Source of the DNA: Mycetohabitans endofungorum
GTDB taxonomy: Bacteria > Pseudomonadota > Gammaproteobacteria > Burkholderiales > Burkholderiaceae
Direction of reading: 5' to 3'
Assembly (NCBI RefSeq): GCF_037477895.1
Contig: NZ_CP132744.1
Coordinates: forward strand, 2,418,001 to 2,482,000
Length of the DNA: 64,000 bases
The notes beneath the pieces are model-generated. The model had not been told where the DNA came from. It did no database searches and saw only the letters and a program-made list of their open reading frames with translations. Made by a program: the position numbers and the translations under genes. Below are positions 39,505 through 49,009 of the stretch, in pieces (positions within the stretch are counted from its first letter, which is position 1; each line of letters begins with the position of its first letter).

Positions 39505-39777
39505 ATGCCGTTGACAGATCCAGTCGTCGCCAACACGCCCGAACCGCTCGATGCGGGCCCCGTCGTCCCTGCTGTGGCACGCGCAACCGGTTGCGCGTGC
39601 AACGTCCGCGCGCTGCGCGCCCGGGTTCATGTTCGCTCTCGCTTGTGTCGGATGCCTGTGGCGACCCCGCCTGTGGCGGCCCCATGCCGGACCGCATTGA
39701 GCAGGTCCGTGGGCCAGCAGCTTCATCGCGTCGATTTTTCGTTCAATATCAGTCCATTGGGTGCCGTATGCTGCTGA
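39505..39777 (+). CDS. Possible 90-residue ORF coupled to trpG
   Basis: ATG at 39505 has AAGGAGAT about 6 bases upstream, a far better ribosome-binding site than that of trpG, and the stop overlaps the trpG start by 10 bases. The product begins [19 protein letters not shown] and is Pro/Ala/Arg/Cys-rich with no recognised domain. It may act mainly to couple ribosomes into trpG, or be a chance frame over the palindrome at 39577-39600. Confidence 0.35.
   Translation: MPLTDPVVANTPEPLDAGPVVPAVARATGCACNVRALRARVHVRSRLCRMPVATPPVAAPCRTALSRSVGQQLHRVDFSFNISPLGAVCC
39577..39600. repeat. Perfect 24-bp palindrome
   Basis: GCACGCGCAACC is followed at once by its exact reverse complement, with no loop. It lies in the trpE-trpG spacer. 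It could be a dimeric protein-binding site or part of a dispersed element; no T-run adjoins it. Confidence 0.7.
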
Positions 39778-40355
39778 TGATCGATAACTATGACTCGTTC
39801 ACCTACAACCTCGTCCAGTACTTTGGCGAGTTGGGCGAGCAAGTGCAGACCTACCGCAATGACGAGATCAGCTGTGACGAGATCGCCGCGCTGAGCCCGC
39901 AGCGTATCTGCCTGTCGCCTGGACCCAGCAATCCGCAACACGCCGGCGTGACACTCTCGGTCATCCAACGCTTCGCCGGCCGCATCCCGATGCTTGGCGT
40001 ATGCCTGGGACACCAGGCGATCGGCGAGGCGTTCGGCGGCCGCATCGTGCGAGCCAAGACGATCATGCATGGCAAGGTCAGCGAAATCGAGACCGATCGG
40101 CGGGGGATCTTCGCCGATCTACCGCACCGCTTTCAGGTCACGCGGTACCATTCGCTAGCCATCGAGCGCGACACGCTGCCCGACTGTCTGGAGGTCTGCG
40201 CATGGACCGACGATGGCGAAATCATGGGCGTGCGCCACAAGACGCTGCCGATCGAGGGTGTGCAGTTCCATCCGGAATCGATCCTGTCCGAGCATGGCCA
40301 TGCCCTGCTTGAGAATTTCATCGCTCAAAGCCGCACTGCGGCGCTTACCCGATGA
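39768..40355 (+). CDS. trpG: Anthranilate synthase component II (glutamine amidotransferase)
   Basis: A 195-residue class I glutamine amidotransferase supplying ammonia to TrpE. Catalytic triad region: nucleophile Cys in [15 protein letters not shown], His and Glu in [14 protein letters not shown]. The oxyanion motif [12 protein letters not shown] and start [18 protein letters not shown] are canonical. The frame is open upstream, but the ATG at 39768 matches the family. It overlaps the reading frame of trpD's longer alternative start. Confidence 0.95.
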   Translation: MLLMIDNYDSFTYNLVQYFGELGEQVQTYRNDEISCDEIAALSPQRICLSPGPSNPQHAGVTLSVIQRFAGRIPMLGVCLGHQAIGEAFGGRIVRAKTIMHGKVSEIETDRRGIFADLPHRFQVTRYHSLAIERDTLPDCLEVCAWTDDGEIMGVRHKTLPIEGVQFHPESILSEHGHALLENFIAQSRTAALTR

Positions 40356-40423
40356 ACGCGCGCCCTACCGACGCGATGCCCCTGTCTCCCCCGCTCACTG
40401 GCCTAACCCGCACGGAGAACCGG

Positions 40424-41455
40424 ATGCCCATCACCCCTCAGGAAGCGCTGCAGCGTACCATCGAGCACCGCGAGATCTTCCATGACGAGATGCTGCACCT
40501 GATGCGGATGATCATGCGCGGAGAAATGTCGCCGGTCATGGTGGCCGCCATCATCACCGGGCTGCGCGTGAAGAAGGAAACGATCGGAGAGATCACTGCA
40601 GCGGCAACCGTCATGCGCGAGTTCGCTCACCACGTACAGGTAGCCGACAACCGGCACTTTGTCGATATCGTGGGCACCGGCGGCGACGGCTCGCATACGT
40701 TCAATATCTCCACGGCAACGATGTTCGTGACCGCCGCAGCCGGCGCAAAGGTCGCCAAGCATGGCAATCGCAGCGTGTCATCCAAGTCCGGCAGCGCCGA
40801 TGTGCTCGAAGCGCTCGGCGTCAACATCAACCTAACGCCGGAACAGGTGGCGCAGTCTATCGAGGCGACCGGCATAGGGTTCATGTTCGCGCCGAACCAC
40901 CATCCGGCGATGAAGAACGTCGCGCCGATCCGTCGCGAAATGGGGGTACGCACGATCTTCAATATACTGGGACCGTTGACCAATCCGGCGGGGGCACCGA
41001 ACCAACTGCAGGGCGTGTTCCACGAGGATCTGGTCGGCATCCAGGTCCGGGTGATGCAACAGCTTGGCGCAAACCACGTGCTGGTCGTCTACGGGCGAGA
41101 CGGGATGGACGAAGTATCGCTCGGCGCGGCGACACGGGTCGGCGAGCTGCGCGATGGCCAGGTGCACGAATACGAGATTCATCCCGAAGACTTCGGCCTG
41201 CAAATGGTGTCGAATCGCTCCCTGAAGGTCGCCAACGTGGACGAATCGAAAACAATGCTGCTCAGCGCACTGGACAATACGCCGGGCATTGCCCGCGAGA
41301 TCGTCGCGCTCAATGCCGGTACCGCGCTGTATGCGGCCAACGTCGTCGCTTCGATCGGCGACGGGATCCGGCAAGCGCGTGAGGCAATCGCCAGCGGAGC
41401 CGCCCGTGCGAAGGTCGATGAACTTGTCCGTTTTACGCAGCAGTTGAGTCATTGA
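40424..41455 (+). CDS. trpD: Anthranilate phosphoribosyltransferase
   Basis: A 343-residue enzyme joining anthranilate to PRPP. Motifs: [18 protein letters not shown] (PRPP binding), [35 protein letters not shown] and [13 protein letters not shown] chose ATG 40424 ([10 protein letters not shown], with GGAGA upstream and usual length) over the ATG at 40352, which overlaps trpG and would add 24 unlike residues. Confidence 0.95.
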   Translation: MPITPQEALQRTIEHREIFHDEMLHLMRMIMRGEMSPVMVAAIITGLRVKKETIGEITAAATVMREFAHHVQVADNRHFVDIVGTGGDGSHTFNISTATMFVTAAAGAKVAKHGNRSVSSKSGSADVLEALGVNINLTPEQVAQSIEATGIGFMFAPNHHPAMKNVAPIRREMGVRTIFNILGPLTNPAGAPNQLQGVFHEDLVGIQVRVMQQLGANHVLVVYGRDGMDEVSLGAATRVGELRDGQVHEYEIHPEDFGLQMVSNRSLKVANVDESKTMLLSALDNTPGIAREIVALNAGTALYAANVVASIGDGIRQAREAIASGAARAKVDELVRFTQQLSH

Positions 41456-41473
41456 GCCAAACAGAGCACCATC

Positions 41474-42280
41474 ATGACTGATATTCTCGATCGCATCATT
41501 GCAGTCAAGCGCGATGAGATCCGTGCCGCGCAGGCGAGTGCACCTCTGGCAGCGTTGCAACTGAGCGCCCACGCGCGGCGCGGCGACCTACGCGACTTCG
41601 TTGCGGCGTTGCGTGCCAAACACGCGCTCGGACAGCCGGCGATCATCGCCGAGGTGAAAAAAGCCAGCCCCTCCAAGGGCGTGTTGCGCGAAACTTTTGT
41701 GCCAGCCGACATTGCGTGCTCGTACGCACAGCACGGCGCCGCATGCTTGTCGGTACTCACGGACGTGCCGTTTTTCCAGGGCAGCGCGCGCTACCTCCAG
41801 CAGGCTCGCGACGCGTGCCCACTGCCCGTGCTGCGCAAGGACTTTATCATCGACCCGTACCAGGTGCTGGAGGCGCGTGCGATGGGTGCGGACTGCATCC
41901 TGCTGATCGCCGCCGCGCTGGAGCCAGCGCAGATGCGCGAGCTGGAAGCGTACGCCCATTCGCTGGGGCTCGCGGTACTGGTGGAAGTGCACAATGCGCA
42001 CGAACTGGACGTGGCGTTGACGCTAAAGACACCGCTGATCGGCGTCAACAATCGCAACCTGCGCACGTTCGCCGTCACGCTGGACACCACACTTGGGCTC
42101 CTCGACAGCATTCCCGACGAGCGTATCGTGGTAACCGAGTCGGGGATCCTGACGCGCGACGACGTGGACCGGATGCGTGCAGCCGACGTTCATACTTTCC
42201 TGGTCGGCGAAGCGTTCATGCGCGCGGACAATCCCGGTGCCGCGCTCGCCGACATGTTTTTCGGACTGCAACGTCCATGA
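41474..42280 (+). CDS. trpC: Indole-3-glycerol phosphate synthase
   Basis: A 268-residue TIM-barrel enzyme. Catalytic lysines and glutamate are in [28 protein letters not shown] and [16 protein letters not shown] and VTESGI complete the phosphate site. It is monofunctional (no TrpF domain). It starts 18 bases after trpD and overlaps the next gene by 4 bases. Confidence 0.96.
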   Translation: MTDILDRIIAVKRDEIRAAQASAPLAALQLSAHARRGDLRDFVAALRAKHALGQPAIIAEVKKASPSKGVLRETFVPADIACSYAQHGAACLSVLTDVPFFQGSARYLQQARDACPLPVLRKDFIIDPYQVLEARAMGADCILLIAAALEPAQMRELEAYAHSLGLAVLVEVHNAHELDVALTLKTPLIGVNNRNLRTFAVTLDTTLGLLDSIPDERIVVTESGILTRDDVDRMRAADVHTFLVGEAFMRADNPGAALADMFFGLQRP

Positions 42281-42927
42281 CGACGATGAGCATCGAACGC
42301 GAAATCAAGCTTGCGCTGCCGGCGTCGCAGATCGAGGCCGCCCGCGCGCTGCTCGCCGAGTTGAGTGGACATGATGGCCAACCGACCGCCCTCGCCAATC
42401 TCTACTTCGATACGCCCGACGACAGGCTCGCGCGCGCCGGCGGTGCATTGCGATTGCGACGCACGCCTGATGGCTGGCTGCAGACTTTCAAGTTCGGCGG
42501 CGGCGCGTCGGACGGGGTGCACAGTCGCCATGAATGGGAAATGGCGGTGGCCGGCGACGCGCTTGAACTCGACGCGCTGCTCGCCGCGTGCGGCGACGCG
42601 CAAGCGCGCGCGCTCGTGCGCAACGCTGCGGCGACGCTCGTGCCTCTGTTTCGCACCGACTTCACGCGCACGCTATGGCCGCTTCACTGGACCGGCACAC
42701 CCATCGAAGCCGCGCTGGACATTGGCGAAGTGCAGGCCGAGGTGGACGGCGCAGTGCGGCGTGCGCCGATCTGCGAAATCGAACTTGAACTGAAGGATGC
42801 GCCGAAGGCCAGTGCGCATGCGGCTCTCGACGCGCTCGCCGCCGTCATCAAGCAGCACTTGCCGGGCACCACGTCCGAGGACGTCAGCAAGGCCGAACGG
42901 GGTTATCGGTTGCGCAGCGGCCAGTGA
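42277..42927 (+). CDS. CYTH domain protein (inorganic triphosphatase-like)
   Basis: A 216-residue CYTH-fold protein. The signature ExExK appears as EREIK at residues 6-10, followed by basic and acidic strand residues (LRLRR, TFKFGG, RHEWE, EIELELK). Family members hydrolyse triphosphates with divalent metal, with YgiF as the closest E. coli type, but this one lacks a CHAD domain. The ATG overlaps the trpC stop (ATGA), so it is probably translated from the trp transcript. Its link with tryptophan synthesis is unclear. Confidence 0.85.
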   Translation: MTTMSIEREIKLALPASQIEAARALLAELSGHDGQPTALANLYFDTPDDRLARAGGALRLRRTPDGWLQTFKFGGGASDGVHSRHEWEMAVAGDALELDALLAACGDAQARALVRNAAATLVPLFRTDFTRTLWPLHWTGTPIEAALDIGEVQAEVDGAVRRAPICEIELELKDAPKASAHAALDALAAVIKQHLPGTTSEDVSKAERGYRLRSGQ

Positions 42928-42978
42928 ACCATCCGTGGTTGCCGGCGCCCCACCCTTCCATCCGACTTTATCGCGATC

Positions 42979-43950
42979 ATGGCTTCCCGCACTAGACACT
43001 CCACCACCGCCGCATTGCGCGGTGCCGACGAACAGCGAACCGAGCGCCAGCAACCGTCGTTGCTCGATGAGACGCGGGCCGAACATCGGCAATCATCGTT
43101 GCACGGCGACACCGCCGGCGAATCCCGGCAGCCATCGTGGCTCGGCGACGCACAGGCTGCCCCTCGGCAACCGTCGTTGTTCGACGATCCACCGCCCCCG
43201 CATGAGTGCACGGTGGCACCATCGCCGCGGTCATGTCCACCGTCTTGCACGACACTCACCCTCGAACAACAATTCGACAGCCTGCCACCGGCGTGGCGCG
43301 CGCACCTGGTACCGTTCATCGGCAGTTCGGCATACGCACGCCTATGCGAGTTCGTCGACTACGAGCGCAGCAGCGGCAAGACGGTCTATCCGACGGACGT
43401 ATTCCGCGCATTGCATCTGACGTCGCCGGACGACGTCAAGGTGGTCATCTTGGGTCAGGATCCCTATCACGGCGAGGACAACGGCGTGCCGCAGGCGCAC
43501 GGACTAGCGTTTTCCGTCCCCCCCGGCGTCCGGCCTCCCCCGTCGTTACGCAATATTTTCAAGGAGATCGCCGCGAACTTCGACCATGCGGTGCCACGCC
43601 ATGGCTGCCTGGATCATTGGGCCCGGCAAGGGGTGCTGCTGCTCAATACAGTACTGACCGTCGAGCGTAACCGGGCGGCCAGCCATGCAAAGCGCGGCTG
43701 GGAGCAATGCACGGACACGCTGATCGAGCACCTTGCCACGCAACACGAAGGCCTCGTGTTCATGCTGTGGGGCTCGCATGCGCAAGCCAAACGACAGTTA
43801 CTGCACGGCCGCGGCCACCGGATTCTCGAAGCACCGCATCCGTCACCGCTGTCGGCGCACCGCGGCTTCCTTGGTTGCCGCCACTTCGCGCTTGCCAATG
43901 AGCATCTGCGCCAGGTTGGTCGCGAGCCGATCGATTGGCGCGTGCTGTAA
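42979..43950 (+). CDS. ung: Uracil-DNA glycosylase with repeated N-terminal extension
   Basis: Family 1 uracil-DNA glycosylase, 323 aa, about 80-90 residues longer than typical bacterial Ung. The core is intact: GQDPYHG at 159-165 (catalytic Asp161), [15 protein letters not shown], and the DNA-intercalation loop HPSPLS at 287-292. The N-terminal extension holds four copies of a 13-residue unit centred on Q-P/S-S-L/W-x (QPSLL 25-29, QSSLH 38-42, QPSWL 51-55, QPSLF 64-68). The last resembles the sliding-clamp-binding pentapeptide QLSLF. No obvious ribosome-binding site precedes the ATG at 42979, so a later start is possible. Confidence 0.92.
   Translation: MASRTRHSTTAALRGADEQRTERQQPSLLDETRAEHRQSSLHGDTAGESRQPSWLGDAQAAPRQPSLFDDPPPPHECTVAPSPRSCPPSCTTLTLEQQFDSLPPAWRAHLVPFIGSSAYARLCEFVDYERSSGKTVYPTDVFRALHLTSPDDVKVVILGQDPYHGEDNGVPQAHGLAFSVPPGVRPPPSLRNIFKEIAANFDHAVPRHGCLDHWARQGVLLLNTVLTVERNRAASHAKRGWEQCTDTLIEHLATQHEGLVFMLWGSHAQAKRQLLHGRGHRILEAPHPSPLSAHRGFLGCRHFALANEHLRQVGREPIDWRVL
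43045..43188 (+). repeat. 39-bp tandem repeat in the ung N-terminus, four units
   Basis: The codons for the Gln of each QxSxx motif lie exactly 39 bases apart (residues 25, 38, 51 and 64). The units have diverged at other positions (ETRAEHR, DTAGESR, DAQAAPR linkers), while Gln and Ser stay constant. Confidence 0.8.
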
Positions 43951-44060
43951 GCCGACTGGTGCCCTGCCATGAGTTGACTGGGGCGTGCCTTGAGCCGATT
44001 GTGGCCTGCCGGGAGCCGGCTATAAGCCTGCCCGAAGCCGATTGGAGGCGGCCGGAAGCC
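43950..44060 (+). repeat. 21-22-bp degenerate tandem repeat after ung
   Basis: Five consecutive units of 21 or 22 bases begin GCCGA, GTTGA or GCCGG and contain a CCTGCC-like core (for example GCCGATTGTGGCCTGCCGGG). The array begins at the ung stop and lies in the ung-azoR convergent region. No terminator T-run. Confidence 0.65.
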
Positions 44061-44170
44061 AACCCCATTCGGGGCGCCGCTCCGTTGGCCGCCCAGTCGG
44101 CAGGCCGGAACACCGCTCGGAACTGGCAGTGCTACTGGCGACGTCATGCCCGCACGCCGGCAACTGCGCA

Positions 44171-44764
44171 TCACAGAGCGGCAATTGCCTCGCGCGCCGC
44201 CGCCAGGCCGCTTTGTTTGGATTGCTCACCGAGGTTCAGCCCTTCGGCGAAGATGAACGTGACGTCGGTCAGGCCGATAAAGGCGAGGAACGTTTTCAAA
44301 TAAGGCGTCTGCAAGTCCGCCGGCGTGCCGAGATACTTGCCACCGCGCGCGTTCACGACATACACCTTCTTGCCCGTGACCAGTCCTTGTGGGCCCTCCG
44401 CCGTATAGCGGAAGGTCACGCCAGCACGCGCGACATGGTCGAAATACGCCTTCAACTGGCTGGAGATACCAAAGTTGTACATTGGCGCGCCGATGACAAT
44501 GATGTCGGCAGCCTTCAACTCCGCCACCAAGGCGTCGCTGCGGGCGATGATCGCCTGCTGCTGCGCATTGCGTTGTTCTGCCGGCGTGAAGAAGGCGCCA
44601 ATTGCTGCTTCGTCCAGGTGCGGCAAGCTATCGGTCAACAGATCCCGCACGACCAGCGTGGCATCCGGATGCGACTGTTGCAGCTTCGCCGTCAATTCAT
44701 TAGCCAACAGCGTGGATTGCGCCTCCGTGCGCGCAGCGGAATTGATCTGGAGAATCGTAGTCAT
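44171..44764 (-). CDS. azoR: FMN-dependent NADH-azoreductase (AzoR/AcpD family)
   Basis: A 197-residue flavodoxin-fold quinone/azo reductase. Conserved FMN-contact segments: [18 protein letters not shown] near the start and [29 protein letters not shown] in the middle. I chose ATG 44764 ([12 protein letters not shown]) because GGAG stands 8 bases upstream; the frame is open further upstream without family similarity. Confidence 0.93.
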   Translation of the reverse strand: MTTILQINSAARTEAQSTLLANELTAKLQQSHPDATLVVRDLLTDSLPHLDEAAIGAFFTPAEQRNAQQQAIIARSDALVAELKAADIIVIGAPMYNFGISSQLKAYFDHVARAGVTFRYTAEGPQGLVTGKKVYVVNARGGKYLGTPADLQTPYLKTFLAFIGLTDVTFIFAEGLNLGEQSKQSGLAAAREAIAAL

Positions 44765-44879
44765 TTTGGGCTCCGTCAGGTTCAGTTCGAGCGTCATGCC
44801 CGGTCAAGAGCCATTCTAGTTTTTGGCACAGCGCGAAAAAGGGGGCTGCGCGACACGGATTGTTGCACTGGCGGAACGA

Positions 44880-46673
44880 TCATCGGCCGGCATGCAACCA
44901 CGCGTCGCGCGCGCGCTTGGCCGGCGCAGGACTCGTCCGTGCCGTAAGCGTGTAGTTCACCACCTCCGGTGCATCCAGCTTGAGTCGTACAGTACGCAAT
45001 TCGTCCCGACGGAACGCGTGCACCTGCACCACGTCACCGGGCCGATAGCGTGCCAGCAGCGCATCAGGTCCGCTGCCGGGCACCCGCAACCCATCAATGG
45101 CCACCAACACGTCACCCGCGGACAAACCTGCCTTTTGCGCCGCGCCACCGTCGGAGACGCTCGCAAGCGTACAGTCATTGCCGGTACGCAAGCGCGCCCC
45201 CAACGATGGGTTGCCGTTCGTGTCGGCAGCAGCCAGTTCAACACCGAACGGCGCGAGTAGTGCGTCCAGCGGCAAATCGCGCGTGCCGTTCACCGCGTCA
45301 CGAAAGAGCCGGCTCAAGTCCGCGCCGCTCGCCTCGGCAAACAACGCCGGGATATCGGCCGCCTCGACGCCGGTTAGCCGCCCCGCGTAGAAGTCGCGTC
45401 CGTAGCGTTGCCACAGCAGACGCATCACGTCATCGAGCGACTTGCGATGGCGCGTCTGCGCCCGAATCGACAAGTCGAATGCCAGCGCAATCAGCGATCC
45501 CTTCGTGTAGTAGCTCACGATCGCATTGCCCGCATTCTCATCCTGCCGGTAGTACTTAATCCATGCATCGAACGAGCTTTCGGCCACGGTTTGACGCAAT
45601 CGCCCGGCGCCGCGCAGCACAGAGCCGATTGTCTTGCCCAACTGCACAAGGTATTCGTCCTGCGAGATCAGCCCTGCTCGGACCAGTATGAGGTTTTCGT
45701 AGTACGACGTGAACCCCTCGAACAGCCAAAGCAGCGGCGTATAGTTTTCCCGCGTCAGGTCGTACGGTGCAAACGCCGCCGGCTTGATCCGCTTCACGTT
45801 CCAGGTATGGAAATACTCGTGACTGCATAGGCCGAGATACGAGCGATAGCCATCCGTGGTCTGCGGCTTGCCCTTTACCGGCAGATCATCGCGCTTGCAG
45901 ATCAGTGCGGTCGACGCGCGATGCTCGAGCCCACCGTATCCGTCGCCCACCGCTAGCGTCATGAACACGTACCGGTCCATCGGCGCATGCTTCGTGCGTG
46001 GCTCAAACAGCGCAATCTGCGCTTCGCATATCCGCTTCAAATCTGCGCACAACCGCGGCATGTCCAGCGCCGGTACCTTACCTGCCATCACAACGTCGTG
46101 CGGCACGCGGTGCGCATCAAAGCGGGCCAGTTCGAACTCGCCAACCGTGACCGGATGGTCGATCAATTCATCGTAGTCCTGTGCGACGTACAAGCCGAAC
46201 GCGTAACGACGCGTGCCACGTGCCTCGCGCAACGCGGTAGCGACCCGCCAGCCGCGATAGGCGTTGCCTTCAGGTCGCCGGATCTCCACCTCGCACGGCC
46301 ACTGCTCACGTCCGGCCACGGCTAGGAAGACACTGGTACCGTTAAAAAAACCGAGCGACTCGTCCAGATGCGCGGCGCGCACCGACAGGTCCCACGCGTA
46401 GACCTCGTAGGTCAACGTCAACGGGCCGTCCACGGCAGCTGCACGCCACGTGTTCTTGTTCAGCTTGGCGACGGCGACCTTACGGCCGGCCTGGTTCGTC
46501 GCCCTCAGCGTCACAATATGGCGTGCAAATTCGCGTACCAGATAACTGCCCGGTATCCAAACCGGCAACATAAACTGCTGGCCGTCCGGCTCCGGATCCG
46601 CCACGGTCAACGTGACCTCGAACAAGTGGGCAGCCGGGTGCTTCGGGATGATGGAATAACGAATCGGCTTCAT
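44880..46673 (-). CDS. M61 family metallopeptidase (glycyl aminopeptidase-like) with PDZ domain
   Basis: A 597-residue protein: N-terminal beta domain, a gluzincin catalytic domain and a C-terminal PDZ domain. The zinc site is HEYFH at 285-289 with the third ligand Glu319 in LLWLFEGFTSYYE; the WNVKRIKP extension is typical of M61. The PDZ core is near residues 500-560 (ASVSDGGAAQKAGLSAGDVLVAIDG). No signal peptide, so probably cytoplasmic. Third in a leftward group with the hydroxylase and dsbC. Confidence 0.9.
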   Translation of the reverse strand: MKPIRYSIIPKHPAAHLFEVTLTVADPEPDGQQFMLPVWIPGSYLVREFARHIVTLRATNQAGRKVAVAKLNKNTWRAAAVDGPLTLTYEVYAWDLSVRAAHLDESLGFFNGTSVFLAVAGREQWPCEVEIRRPEGNAYRGWRVATALREARGTRRYAFGLYVAQDYDELIDHPVTVGEFELARFDAHRVPHDVVMAGKVPALDMPRLCADLKRICEAQIALFEPRTKHAPMDRYVFMTLAVGDGYGGLEHRASTALICKRDDLPVKGKPQTTDGYRSYLGLCSHEYFHTWNVKRIKPAAFAPYDLTRENYTPLLWLFEGFTSYYENLILVRAGLISQDEYLVQLGKTIGSVLRGAGRLRQTVAESSFDAWIKYYRQDENAGNAIVSYYTKGSLIALAFDLSIRAQTRHRKSLDDVMRLLWQRYGRDFYAGRLTGVEAADIPALFAEASGADLSRLFRDAVNGTRDLPLDALLAPFGVELAAADTNGNPSLGARLRTGNDCTLASVSDGGAAQKAGLSAGDVLVAIDGLRVPGSGPDALLARYRPGDVVQVHAFRRDELRTVRLKLDAPEVVNYTLTARTSPAPAKRARDAWLHAGR

Positions 46674-46749
46674 CGGGATACGCAGGTAGGCGCCGGCCCG
46701 CCGGCCGGACGAACGAATCGGGAGCCACGGACCGCCACTGGGCGAAACG

Positions 46750-47493
46750 TCAATGCTGCGCGGACAGAGCCTTGTCGAGTTGCTCGGCCGGCACCGCGCC
46801 GGGGAGCCGGCGCCCGTCGGCCAGGATGATCGTCGGCGTGCCGCTCACATTCAACTTCTGGCCCAGCGCCAGGTTTTTCTGCAGCGCGCTGGTATCGCAA
46901 TTACCGGCCCCGCTCGGTGACTGATGATCGAGCATCCACGCCTGCCACGCCTTCGCGCGGTCCGCCGAACACCAAATCGCCTTCGCCTTCACGTCGGAGT
47001 CGGGCGAAAGCATCGGATACAGGAAGGTGTAGACGGTGATATTGTCGAGTCCCTTCAGCGTCGTCTCCAGCCGCTTGCAGTATCCGCAATTCGGATCAGA
47101 GAACACTGCGAGTTTGCGCGCGCCATTACCCTTGACAACCTTGACGGCGTTGGCCAGTGGCAGGCTCGCGAAATCGACCTTGTTCAACTCGTCGTTGCGT
47201 ACCTGCGTCAGGTTCTTCCGCGTGCGAGTCTCCACCAGGTCGCCCAGCACCAGATAATCGGCATTGGCGTCGCTATAGACGATTTCCTTGCCAAGATTGA
47301 CCTCGTACAGCCCGGCGATCGGCGTCTTAGCCACGCCCTTGATGCTCGCGTCGGAACCAAGCCGGTTCTGCACCGCGGCCTTCACGCTATCTAGGCTCGG
47401 ATCGGCAAATGCGGAATAGCTTGCCAACGCGGCGGCTGCCAGCAGCGCACCGGCCACCGAGGTCAGCGCGATCGTGCGAATTCGAAGTGTCAT
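46750..47493 (-). CDS. dsbC: Thiol:disulfide interchange protein DsbC
   Basis: A 247-residue periplasmic disulfide isomerase. Signal peptide residues 1-30 (cleavage after SAFA), an N-terminal dimerisation domain, then a thioredoxin fold with active site CGYC at 136-139 (DPNCGYCKRLE) and cis-Pro GTPTI. A further Cys pair (WCSADR, GNCDT) matches DsbC. ATG 47493 has AAGGAA upstream; the alternative ATG at 47520 is less likely. Confidence 0.93.
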   Translation of the reverse strand: MTLRIRTIALTSVAGALLAAAALASYSAFADPSLDSVKAAVQNRLGSDASIKGVAKTPIAGLYEVNLGKEIVYSDANADYLVLGDLVETRTRKNLTQVRNDELNKVDFASLPLANAVKVVKGNGARKLAVFSDPNCGYCKRLETTLKGLDNITVYTFLYPMLSPDSDVKAKAIWCSADRAKAWQAWMLDHQSPSGAGNCDTSALQKNLALGQKLNVSGTPTIILADGRRLPGAVPAEQLDKALSAQH

Positions 47494-47525
47494 CGTGGTT
47501 CCTTGTTTGATTGAGCGCACACACG

Positions 47526-48707
47526 TCAGCCGAGCGCAGCCGACACCAGCCAGCGCTTGATGAATGGCTGCGCGCCGACCATCGCCATCCCGACGTTGCG
47601 AATGCCACGGGCCAGACCGCCCGGCAGCGCAAACAACCGCTGCAGCCCATCGGTTGCGATAGTCAACTTTTGAATGTCCTCGCGACGCGAACGCTCGTAA
47701 CGTCTAAGCAGCGTCAGATCGCCGAGATCACGAAACGGTTCCTTGCGGTTCACCACATCTAGCAACGCAGCGACGTCGCGCAGCCCGAGGTTGACCCCCT
47801 GCCCCGCGAGCGGATGGATCAGGTGAGCCGCATCGCCGACGAGCGCCACGCGCGGTGCGATCAGCCGGTCCACTGTCTGCAGCGCCAGCGGAAATCCTTG
47901 CGCGGGGGTCACGCCTTCGAGCGTGCCGACCTGACGCAAACTAGCACCGCCCGTGGCGACCTCGATCCGTTCGGCCAGCGCGGCCAGGTCCAGTTGCAAC
48001 AACCCATTTGCGTGCTCGGTACGGGCGGACCAGACTAGCGACACGTGCGAGTCCGGTAACGGCAGCAACGCGAGGATCTCGCCGTCGATGAACCACTGGA
48101 ATGCGGTTTCGTGATGCGGCTTGTTGCATCGGAAATTCGCCACAACACCCGTTTGCCGGTAGTCGCGCCGTTTTACCTTCGCGCCGACCTGCTGCCGCAC
48201 CCACGAGTGCGCACCATCCGCACCGACGACCAGGTCGGCAGACAACACCCGCGCATCGTCCAGCGTCACGCTGACGGCTTCCGGGTGGTGTTGTAGTGCC
48301 TGTGCCCGCGATTCGCACCAGGTCAGTAGCGGCTGAAACTGCAATGCTGCGTCGAGCGCGCGTTCGATCAAGCTTGATTCAACGATCCACGCCAGCTGCG
48401 GAACCGCCGCCTGAAATGCAGAAAAATGGAGTTGCGCGTGCGCATCGCCGAACACACGCATGTCGTACACTGGACACAACCGCGCCGGGTCAAGCGCTTG
48501 CCAGACCCGCAGCCGCTCCAGCAACGCTTGTGAACTGGACGACAGCGCATAGATACGCGTGTCGAACCGATATTCGCTTGGCTCGGGCGCGCGCTGCGCG
48601 AGCAACGCGACGCGCAGGCCGGCTTGAGTCAGCGCGAGCGCGGCGGCCTTACCGACCAGCCCGCCGCCGATTACGATGACCTGATGGTTCGAATGTGCGG
48701 AATTCAT
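47526..48707 (-). CDS. UbiH/UbiF/VisC/COQ6-family FAD-dependent hydroxylase
   Basis: A 393-residue class A flavoprotein monooxygenase of ubiquinone synthesis. FAD-binding GGGLVGKAAALAL near the N-terminus, the middle DGAHSWVR motif and ALVGDAAHLIHPLAGQGVNLGLRDV are all present. The ring position hydroxylated cannot be decided by eye. ATG 48707 (MNSAHSNHQVIVIGGG) was chosen over upstream in-frame starts because the Rossmann strand follows immediately. Probably co-transcribed with dsbC. Confidence 0.9.
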   Translation of the reverse strand: MNSAHSNHQVIVIGGGLVGKAAALALTQAGLRVALLAQRAPEPSEYRFDTRIYALSSSSQALLERLRVWQALDPARLCPVYDMRVFGDAHAQLHFSAFQAAVPQLAWIVESSLIERALDAALQFQPLLTWCESRAQALQHHPEAVSVTLDDARVLSADLVVGADGAHSWVRQQVGAKVKRRDYRQTGVVANFRCNKPHHETAFQWFIDGEILALLPLPDSHVSLVWSARTEHANGLLQLDLAALAERIEVATGGASLRQVGTLEGVTPAQGFPLALQTVDRLIAPRVALVGDAAHLIHPLAGQGVNLGLRDVAALLDVVNRKEPFRDLGDLTLLRRYERSRREDIQKLTIATDGLQRLFALPGGLARGIRNVGMAMVGAQPFIKRWLVSAALG

Positions 48708-49009
48708 CGGCACATTATAGCGGCCGGGGCCGGCGATCTCGGGCCGAGATACTACGCGCAAGGGCCGCATTTGCGGTCGGCGAACAGGTACACGATTGCA
48801 CCGGACAACATCGGTGCGGAACGCCCCGTCCAGCACACTAGTACACGGTACGTAATGTATTAATCAACAAACACAAGCCACAGCTTGCGATGCAATTTTT
48901 GCATTAACCACTGCGTCGTCAACTGCATGAAGCCCTCACCCGTCCGAGAATATACCGATTATGGCGGATATTAAAACACAGGCAAATCAATGATTACGTA
49001 GCTTCGTTT
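48708..49009. other. Transition into the low-GC island
   Basis: Base composition becomes visibly AT-richer from about 48840. It probably contains the promoter of the next gene, but I cannot point to a good -35/-10 pair or to a type III-regulon box (TTCG-N16-TTCG not found). Confidence 0.4.
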
